Positions 7,993 to 13,663 of a stretch of DNA of 16,990 nucleotides are shown here, one piece after another. Source of the stretch: CAZWBR01 sp964404205 (GTDB lineage: Bacteria > Bacteroidota > Bacteroidia > Bacteroidales > Prolixibacteraceae); NCBI GenBank assembly GCA_964404205.1, contig CAYOJD010000073.1, forward strand, positions 1-16,990, in the 5' to 3' direction. Position 1 is the first letter of the stretch; every line of letters starts with the position of its first letter. The translations under genes and the position numbers were made by a program. Under the pieces are notes generated by a model. It worked only from the letters and a program-made list of their open reading frames with translations, searched no databases and had not been told where the DNA came from.

Positions 7993-8961
7993 ATGAATAT
8001 GAAACCACACCTGAAAAAACTGGCTGTAGTTGCCTTTGGGGGCAACGCCTTACTGCGCGACAACGAACGGGGGACCATCGAGCAACAGGAGATGCATGTG
8101 GCCGAGACCATCGAAAATCTCCTTTTTTTGATCAAGGAAGGGTATAATCTGATTGTAACCCACGGCAACGGCCCGCAGGTGGGCAATATCCTGATGCGCA
8201 ACGATGCCGGCGAACAGCTTTACGGCATTGCCCAAATGCCCCTCGATATTTGTGTAGCCGATTCGCAAGGTGGTATAGGGTATATGATTGAACGCATCTT
8301 CCGTAATATCCTGCGCAAAAACCAAATCGACAGAGAAGTACTTACCATTGCCGGAATGGTAGAGGTCGATGCCAACGACCCGGCGTTTAGCAATCCCACC
8401 AAACGGATTGGAATGCTTTACAACAACGAGCAGGCACAAAAACTTCAGCAAGAGAAAGGGTGGGTATTTAAAGAGAGTAAAAAAGCCGAGAAAGGCTACC
8501 GGCGGGTAGTCCCGTCGCCGACCCCCAAACGGATATTCAACCTGGCCACCATCGAAGAGCTGGCCCGCAGGGGCAATATTGTCATTACCTGTGGCGGTGG
8601 CGGCATTCCGGTCTATTTCGACGAGAACGGAGATATCCGCACTGTCGATGCCGTTATCGATAAAGATTTGGCCTCATCGGTACTGGCTACCGGGGCCAAT
8701 GCCGATGAATTTTACATCCTCACCGATGTATCGTTTATCTATAAAGATTTTGGGTTGCCCACACAAGAAAAGCTTGAATTCCTCGATGCGGCCGACACCC
8801 GCAAATACCTCGAAGCCGGCACTTTTGCCGAAGGAACCATGGCCCCAAAAATTGTGGCTGCCCTCAACTTTGTCGAAAACGGTGGTATCAAAAGCATCAT
8901 TACCGAAGCTTCGAAACTCGAAGACAAATCATACGGGTCGAAAATAACCCTAAACTATTGA
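7993..8961 (+). CDS. arcC: Carbamate kinase
   Basis: 322 residues, the family length. It catalyses carbamoyl phosphate + ADP to carbamate + ATP, the energy-yielding last step of citrulline or arginine fermentation. Diagnostic stretches are the N-terminal glycine-rich VVAFGGNALL, THGNGPQVGN, MPLDICVADSQGGIGYMIE, the PSPTPKRIFN segment, ITCGGGGIPV, AVIDKDLASSVLA and ILTDVSFIYKDFG. These cover the substrate and nucleotide sites of the amino-acid kinase fold. The ATG at 7993 and the second ATG at 7999 are both possible starts. A near -7 box (TATTTTTC, 7972-7979) lies just upstream. Ornithine carbamoyltransferase follows 44 nt later, so the two form a functional pair. Arginine deiminase (arcA) is absent from the window. 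Confidence 0.96.
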   Translation: MNMKPHLKKLAVVAFGGNALLRDNERGTIEQQEMHVAETIENLLFLIKEGYNLIVTHGNGPQVGNILMRNDAGEQLYGIAQMPLDICVADSQGGIGYMIERIFRNILRKNQIDREVLTIAGMVEVDANDPAFSNPTKRIGMLYNNEQAQKLQQEKGWVFKESKKAEKGYRRVVPSPTPKRIFNLATIEELARRGNIVITCGGGGIPVYFDENGDIRTVDAVIDKDLASSVLATGANADEFYILTDVSFIYKDFGLPTQEKLEFLDAADTRKYLEAGTFAEGTMAPKIVAALNFVENGGIKSIITEASKLEDKSYGSKITLNY

Positions 8962-9005
8962 CGCGAACCAATCACGAATAATAAACCACAAAAAACGAAT
9001 CCAAT

Positions 9006-10007
9006 ATGGCTATCAACCTCCACAACAGACATTTTCTGAAGTTGCTTGACTTTACTCCGGCCGAAATTGAATACCTGCTCAACCTGGCCGCCGAACTGAA
9101 ATGGGACAAATACAGCGGTACCGAAGAGCCCCGCCTGACCGGAAAAAACATTGCCCTGATTTTTGAAAAGACATCGACCCGCACCCGCTGTGCTTTCGAA
9201 GTGGCTGCCTACGATCAGGGGGCACATGTCACCTATCTGGGGCCATCAGGCTCGCAGATTGGCAGCAAAGAGTCGATGAAAGATACCGCCCGCGTGCTTG
9301 GACGGATGTACGACGGGATACAATACCGGGGTTACGGACAGGAAATTGTTGAAATACTCGCCCAACATGCCGGTGTACCGGTTTGGAATGGCCTTACCGA
9401 TGAGTTCCATCCCACTCAGATTCTGGCCGATTTACTTACCATGCGCGAACATTGCAACAAACCATTGAACGAAATCAAATTTGCTTATCTGGGCGATGCC
9501 CGCAACAACATGGGCAACTCGCTGATGGTGGGGGCTGCCCAAATGGGAATGGATTTCAGGGCTGCTGCCCCAAAAGCCTGTCAACAGGCCGCAGATTTAC
9601 AGCAGAGATGCCAGGAAATTGCCAAAGAAACCGGTGCCAGCATATTGGTAACCGACCATGTAGCCGAAGCGGTAAAAGATTGCGACTTTATCTACACCGA
9701 TGTTTGGGTATCGATGGGCGAACCGGCCCATGTATGGGAAGAACGCATCAAACTGCTGCTCCCCTATCAGGTCAATCAACAAGTGATGGAACTGACTGGT
9801 AACCCAAACACCAGGTTTCTCCATTGCCTGCCGGCTTTTCACAACCGCGAAACCAAAACCGGTGAAGAGATTTTCCAGAAGTTTGGTATCGAAGCAATGG
9901 AAGTTACCGATGAGGTGTTCGAAAGCGCTGCCTCTATTGTTTTCGATCAGGCCGAAAACCGGATGCATACTATCAAAGCCATCATGGTGGCCACACTTGG
10001 CAAATAA
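9006..10007 (+). CDS. arcB: Ornithine carbamoyltransferase (probably catabolic)
   Basis: 333 residues. Motifs are carbamoyl-phosphate binding STRTR (57-61), HPTQ (135-138), ornithine-binding D-x-W-x-S-M-G (232-238) and catalytic HCLPAFH (273-279), all intact. The enzyme interconverts ornithine + carbamoyl phosphate and citrulline + phosphate. Pairing with carbamate kinase points to the catabolic direction (arcB) and not to biosynthesis (argF); the sequence alone does not settle this. Many Bacteroidota make arginine with N-acetyl- or N-succinyl-ornithine carbamoyltransferases. The intact D-x-W-x-S-M-G motif argues that this one uses plain ornithine. It lies 44 nt after arcC and 16 nt before the cyclase-family gene, so a three-gene operon is likely. 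Confidence 0.93.
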   Translation: MAINLHNRHFLKLLDFTPAEIEYLLNLAAELKWDKYSGTEEPRLTGKNIALIFEKTSTRTRCAFEVAAYDQGAHVTYLGPSGSQIGSKESMKDTARVLGRMYDGIQYRGYGQEIVEILAQHAGVPVWNGLTDEFHPTQILADLLTMREHCNKPLNEIKFAYLGDARNNMGNSLMVGAAQMGMDFRAAAPKACQQAADLQQRCQEIAKETGASILVTDHVAEAVKDCDFIYTDVWVSMGEPAHVWEERIKLLLPYQVNQQVMELTGNPNTRFLHCLPAFHNRETKTGEEIFQKFGIEAMEVTDEVFESAASIVFDQAENRMHTIKAIMVATLGK

Positions 10008-10023
10008 TCCATACGAACAGACA

Positions 10024-10647
10024 ATGGCTCAATATTTCGATCTTACACAGGCTCTAAACAGTGAAACACCCGTTTATCCGGGCGATACTCCCCCTGTGAT
10101 AAACCAGGTTTGCTCGTTCGGCACCGATGGCTTCAACCTTTTTCATTTCTCTGGCAGCATGCACATTGGCACCCATATTGATGGCCCAATGCATATGAGC
10201 AGTGATAACCGCATGATAGCAGACTTCCCGGTAGACCATTTCTGCGGAAACGGTCTGTTAATTGATGTCCGGGGGAAAAAGGAGATTGTTATCGACACCG
10301 GCGACCGCGATAAAGTAGTACCCGGAGCGATAGTCCTCTTCTTTACCGGATGGGATCGCTATTTTGGCAGCGAAATTTACTATAGCGAACATCCTGCATT
10401 AACCGAAGAGACCATTGACTTTCTTATCTCCCGAAGAGTGAAAATTGTTGGGTTCGACTCACCCTCGCCCGACCATTATCCTTTTCCGGCACACCCGCGC
10501 CTGTTCCAGAACAATATCTTTATCATCGAGAACCTCACCAATCTCGAGCCGCTGGGCAAATTCCCCACTTTCGAAATAATGGCTTTCCCGCTGAAACTGG
10601 CTGCCGACAGCTCATGGACAAGGGTGGTCGCGATGGTTCGGGAGTAA
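10024..10647 (+). CDS. Cyclase family metal-dependent hydrolase (kynurenine formamidase-like)
   Basis: 207 residues. The family signature HIGTHIDGPMH (47-57), H-x-G-T-H-x-D-x-P-x-H, provides the metal-binding histidines and aspartate. The early YPGDTPP turn (18-24) and the VLFFTGWDRYFGSE and KIVGFDSPSPD stretches also fit the family. Members hydrolyse small amides or lactam rings, for example N-formylkynurenine or isatin, or act as cyclases, and the substrate cannot be read from sequence. The ATG at 10024 gives the normal N-terminus; the frame is open further upstream but there overlaps arcB. It starts 16 nt after arcB, so it is probably translated from the same message. That suggests a role linked to a carbamoyl- or formyl-amino compound, but this is inference. 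No kynurenine-pathway gene is visible nearby. Confidence 0.88.
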   Translation: MAQYFDLTQALNSETPVYPGDTPPVINQVCSFGTDGFNLFHFSGSMHIGTHIDGPMHMSSDNRMIADFPVDHFCGNGLLIDVRGKKEIVIDTGDRDKVVPGAIVLFFTGWDRYFGSEIYYSEHPALTEETIDFLISRRVKIVGFDSPSPDHYPFPAHPRLFQNNIFIIENLTNLEPLGKFPTFEIMAFPLKLAADSSWTRVVAMVRE

Positions 10648-10705
10648 TGAAGAGAAGCCTGTTCCCGAAACTTTTTACACAGTAATATCTGTTTTGGACT
10701 GGAGA

Positions 10706-10732
10706 GGCTGAAAAGTGAATTGCATTTCAGCC
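10706..10732. repeat. 8-bp inverted repeat over the yqhD -33 box (candidate operator)
   Basis: GGCTGAAA (10706-10713) and its exact complement TTTCAGCC (10725-10732) are separated by 11 nt. The -33 TTG (10720-10722) lies in the spacer, so a protein bound here would touch the promoter. It has no T-run and is unlikely to be a terminator. Confidence 0.45.
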
Positions 10733-10750
10733 ATACTTCAGCTAAATTTG
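10720..10750 (+). promoter_or_regulatory. yqhD promoter (TTG -33, TAAATTTG -7)
   Basis: TTG (10720-10722), 20 nt spacer, then TAAATTTG (10743-10750), a perfect Bacteroidota -7 box. The ATG is 22 nt downstream. This indicates that the alcohol dehydrogenase gene is transcribed separately from the arcC cluster. Confidence 0.78.
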
Positions 10751-10772
10751 CTTCACACAAATTGAAACCATT

Positions 10773-11933
10773 ATGCAAAACTTTGAATTTTATAATCCGG
10801 TAAATGTGGTTTTTGGCAAAGGCCAGATAACCAGGTTAGCGTCTCTGGTCCCGCAGGGAACCAAAATCATGATGACTTACGGTGGCGGAAGTATCAAAAG
10901 CAATGGTGTCTACGATCAGGTTGTAGCGGCACTGAAAGGGTTTGACATTATCGAGTTCAGCGGTATCGAACCCAACCCGCATTACGAAACACTGATGAAA
11001 GCCGTTGAAATCGTCAAAGAAGAAAAGGTAGGCTTTCTGCTGGCAGTAGGCGGAGGTTCAGTACTCGACGGCACCAAATTCATTGCAGCCGGCGCAAACT
11101 ATACCGCAGGCGACCCATGGGAAATATTGGCCAAAAGGGCCTATGTGGCATCGGCAATTCCCATCGGAACGGTGCTTACCCTGCCGGCAACCGGCTCCGA
11201 AATGAACGGAGGCTCAGTGATCACCAAAGCCGAAACAAAAGAAAAATTAGCATTTATGTCGCCACTGGTGATGCCTAAATTCTCGATCCTCGACCCCGAA
11301 GTAGTCTTCTCGCTCCCTGACCGTCAGGTAGCCAACGGTATTGTCGATGCCTTTATCCATGTGATGGAACAATACCTCACCTATCCGGTCAATGCGCCTA
11401 TTCAGGACCGATTTGCCGAATCCATCCTGCAAACGCTTATCGAAGAGGGGCCAAAAGTGCTGAAAAATCGTACCGATTACGATGCAGCGGCCAATTTTAT
11501 GTGGGCCGCCACCATGGCTTTGAACGGATTGATTGGTGCTGGTGTACCACAGGACTGGATGACCCACCAGATTGGCCACGAACTGACTGCTTTCTACGGT
11601 ATCGACCACGGACGCACACTGGCGATTGTACTTCCCGGCATGATGCGGGTAAAAATGGCCAACAAAAAAGAGAAAATCCTTCAGTATGGCGAAAGGGTCT
11701 GGAATATCACCAATGGTTCGGAAACGGAAAGGGTTGAGGCAACTATTGCCAAAACAGTCCAATTCTTCGAATCGCTGGGCGTACCAACCAAGCTGGCCGA
11801 CTATGGGGTGGAAGCCGATATCATCCCGGTCATTAAAGCGCGCTTTATCAAAAGGGGTATTTTGGCAGCCGGCGAACGGGGCGATTTAACTCCCGACCAG
11901 ATAGCCGAAATACTCGAACTTCAACGCTCGTAG
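10773..11933 (+). CDS. yqhD: Iron-containing alcohol dehydrogenase, YqhD/BDH type
   Basis: 386 residues, matching the 387 of Escherichia coli YqhD and co-linear with it. Nucleotide-binding GGGS occurs at 93-96 (LLAVGGGSVLDGTKFIAA). The catalytic metal ligands are D192, H196 (GIVDAFIHVMEQY), H265 and H279 (THQIGHELTAFYGIDHG). Other shared blocks are LPATGSEMN and NGLIGAGVPQDWMTH. The family reduces aldehydes, often NADPH-dependently, to alcohols and protects against reactive aldehydes or serves fermentation; the physiological substrate is not determinable here. It has its own promoter with an overlapping dyad. The gene is followed by 198 bp of repeat-bearing spacer and then by the convergent MFS gene. 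Confidence 0.94.
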   Translation: MQNFEFYNPVNVVFGKGQITRLASLVPQGTKIMMTYGGGSIKSNGVYDQVVAALKGFDIIEFSGIEPNPHYETLMKAVEIVKEEKVGFLLAVGGGSVLDGTKFIAAGANYTAGDPWEILAKRAYVASAIPIGTVLTLPATGSEMNGGSVITKAETKEKLAFMSPLVMPKFSILDPEVVFSLPDRQVANGIVDAFIHVMEQYLTYPVNAPIQDRFAESILQTLIEEGPKVLKNRTDYDAAANFMWAATMALNGLIGAGVPQDWMTHQIGHELTAFYGIDHGRTLAIVLPGMMRVKMANKKEKILQYGERVWNITNGSETERVEATIAKTVQFFESLGVPTKLADYGVEADIIPVIKARFIKRGILAAGERGDLTPDQIAEILELQRS

Positions 11934-11953
11934 TGGTCAAACTGAAAATAGCA

Positions 11954-12020
11954 TCCCGCAGGTGGAACAGATGACCGCAGAAAAACAAACCTTCTGCGGG
12001 GATCTGCAAAATCTGCGGGA
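11954..12020. repeat. Nested inverted repeats with four hexamers at exact 19-nt spacing
   Basis: CCGCAG occurs at 11956 and 11975 and its complement CTGCGG at 11994 and 12013, each start 19 nt from the last. The inner arms extend to CCGCAGAA/TTCTGCGG (11975-11982 and 11992-11999, 9-nt loop) and the outer arms to TCCCGCAG/CTGCGGGA (11954-11961 and 12013-12020). The whole is symmetric about 11987. It lies just after yqhD, between convergent genes, and could fold as a nested hairpin in RNA. There is no T-run. It resembles intergenic REP-like repeats more than a classical terminator. Confidence 0.7.
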
Positions 12021-12030
12021 AAATTTATCC

Positions 12031-12089
12031 GGTCATTGACAGCCACCAAGAATTATGACGGCTATTGATGGTCATTGACAATTATTGGG
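12031..12089. repeat. Degenerate 10-nt tandem repeat (GGTCATTGAC)
   Basis: Exact GGTCATTGAC at 12031-12040 and 12070-12079, a variant GGCTATTGAT at 12060-12069 and a weaker AATTATTGGG at 12080-12089. The last three units abut. The interval 12041-12059 holds more diverged sequence close to the same period. It appears to be a decayed tandem array in the spacer between convergent genes. Confidence 0.55.
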
Positions 12090-12131
12090 CAATCCTTCGG
12101 ATTGGCATGTAAAACAATAATTCAGGAACCA

Positions 12132-13397
12132 CTAATTACCCTTCACGCAATCCTTTAGCGAAAGATTTCTTAATGCAGGCGATTTAATGGCTGCCACGGC
12201 AACCACCAGTAAAGTCATCCCACCGCCAAAAACCACCGAAGGTACCAACCCCATCAACCGTGCGGCAACCCCCGATTCGAAAGCGCCCAACTCGTTCGAA
12301 GAGCCGATAAAAATACTGTTGACCGCCGCCACACGTCCTTTCATCTCGTCCGAAGTAAAGAGTTGCAAAATACTGGCCCTTATCACCACGCTGACATTGT
12401 CGAAAACACCGCTCAGAAAGAGGGCTGCTGCCGAAAGGACAAAACTCTTCGAAATGGCAAAAACAATCATGCTCAACCCAAAACCGACTACACTGTAAAG
12501 CAGCAGCTTTCCTGAACGGTGAACCGGAGGGTGAAAGGTCAGCATTACCGACATGATAATGGCCCCCACTGCCGGACAGGCCCTCAGCACGCCCAACCCC
12601 TCAGGGCCGGCTTGCAATATATCCGAAGCAAAAACAGGCAACATGGCTACCGCACCGCCAAACAAAACGGCAAACATATCGAGTGCAAAAGCCCCCAATA
12701 GAATCTGATTGTTGAACACATAGGCAATCCCCTCCCTGATACGGGCAAAAATATCTTCCTCGTTGCTGCTTCCCGTAGCCACCTTCCCGGGGCTTTGAAT
12801 GAAAACCAGCAATAGGGTGCACGACAGGTAGAGCAGAAATACAGTGGTAAACGCCGGCACCACCCCAAAAAAACCGTAAATCAACCCTCCAACTGCCGGG
12901 CCCGTTACGGCTGCCAGCTGCCAAACCGAACTGCTCCAGGTGGCAGCGCCCGTCAATAAACGGCGGGGCACCAATTGTCCCAGCAAAGCCGTATGGGCTG
13001 GCATCAGGATACCACGGACCAAACCGGTAATGAAAATGGTGATAAAAATCGGGAGCGTCCCCAGCAACTGGTGAAGGTCGAGTTGCGGAAGCGTATAGAT
13101 AGCCAGCAACGACGAACCAAACAACAACAGGAAAGTGGTATAGAGAATAATCTTCTTCCGGTCCCAGATATCGACAAAATGGCCCGCAAAGAGCGCGATG
13201 CTCACCTGTGGTATCACCTCGGCCAGCCCGATCATCCCCAGCGAGAGGACATTTTTCGTTAAATCGTACAACAACCAACCCACCACAACAGCCTGCATCT
13301 GGGTCGCTGTCGTCATCAGAAAACGGTAGGCCAGAAATAACCTGAAATTTCGGCTATGCACCACTTCGAATGCTTCGCGCGGAAAGAATCTGCTCAT
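12132..13397 (-). CDS. MFS transporter (EntS-like exporter family)
   Basis: 421 codons including the stop, from the ATG at 13397. The frame is open further upstream to a TTG at 13445, but the ATG gives MSRFFPREAFEVVHSRNFRLFLAYRF, a normal cytoplasmic N-terminus. About ten to twelve hydrophobic helices follow. The cytoplasmic loop GHFVDIWDRKKI between helices 2 and 3 is the MFS signature (G-x-x-x-D-x-x-x-R-K/R). RGILMPAHTALLGQLVPRRLLTGAATWSSS and GPAVGGLIYG match the EntS-like subfamily, which contains siderophore and macrolide exporters. It lies 86 nt after the Feo cysteine-rich gene on the same strand, so read-through from the feo operon is possible. A weak -7 box (TATTTTTA, complement of 13427-13434) could also drive it alone. 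The substrate is unknown. Confidence 0.88.
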   Translation of the reverse strand: MSRFFPREAFEVVHSRNFRLFLAYRFLMTTATQMQAVVVGWLLYDLTKNVLSLGMIGLAEVIPQVSIALFAGHFVDIWDRKKIILYTTFLLLFGSSLLAIYTLPQLDLHQLLGTLPIFITIFITGLVRGILMPAHTALLGQLVPRRLLTGAATWSSSVWQLAAVTGPAVGGLIYGFFGVVPAFTTVFLLYLSCTLLLVFIQSPGKVATGSSNEEDIFARIREGIAYVFNNQILLGAFALDMFAVLFGGAVAMLPVFASDILQAGPEGLGVLRACPAVGAIIMSVMLTFHPPVHRSGKLLLYSVVGFGLSMIVFAISKSFVLSAAALFLSGVFDNVSVVIRASILQLFTSDEMKGRVAAVNSIFIGSSNELGAFESGVAARLMGLVPSVVFGGGMTLLVVAVAAIKSPALRNLSLKDCVKGN

Positions 13398-13483
13398 TGA
13401 GTAAGAATAAAGTCTGCTAAAGAGGGTAAAAATAGCGGAAAGCAACCGAAATGATGTGGAATAAAAATTATCAAATCGTCAAA

Positions 13484-13654
13484 TTATTGCCGGGCCTCTT
13501 TACCGGGAGCGATAGGGCATCCCTCGCATGAACTGCTGCACCCACCGCAATCCAATGGTTTTTTGACAAATTTCTTCCGGTAAAGGTTCACCCTGCGCGC
13601 CAAAAAGAAGAGCGCCACTGCCACAATAATTCCAACGACTATGTTTTGGACCAT
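13484..13654 (-). CDS. FeoB-associated Cys-rich membrane protein
   Basis: 56 residues, easily missed. It begins MVQNIVVGIIVAVALFFLAR (one membrane helix), then a basic stretch RRVNLYRKKFVKKP, then DCGGCSSSCEGCPI with four cysteines and a short tail. This is the layout of the small proteins found behind feoB in many anaerobes. They are thought to sit in the inner membrane with the cysteines in the cytoplasm and may hand on or sense ferrous iron; the exact role is unproven. It starts 9 nt after the feoAB stop, so it is certainly in the same operon. An overlapping longer frame without this composition is a shadow. Confidence 0.93.
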   Translation of the reverse strand: MVQNIVVGIIVAVALFFLARRVNLYRKKFVKKPLDCGGCSSSCEGCPIAPGKEARQ

Positions 13655-13663
13655 CCTTCAAAA

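Noticed and set aside
9862..10647. Longer cyclase-family gene starting inside arcB
   Set aside because: The extension overlaps the arcB 3' end, carries no family homology, and the ATG at 10024 gives the standard N-terminus.
12601..13278. Second minus-strand frame of 225 codons inside the MFS gene
   Set aside because: Out-of-frame shadow rich in W, C and G with no transmembrane pattern; the MFS frame has one.
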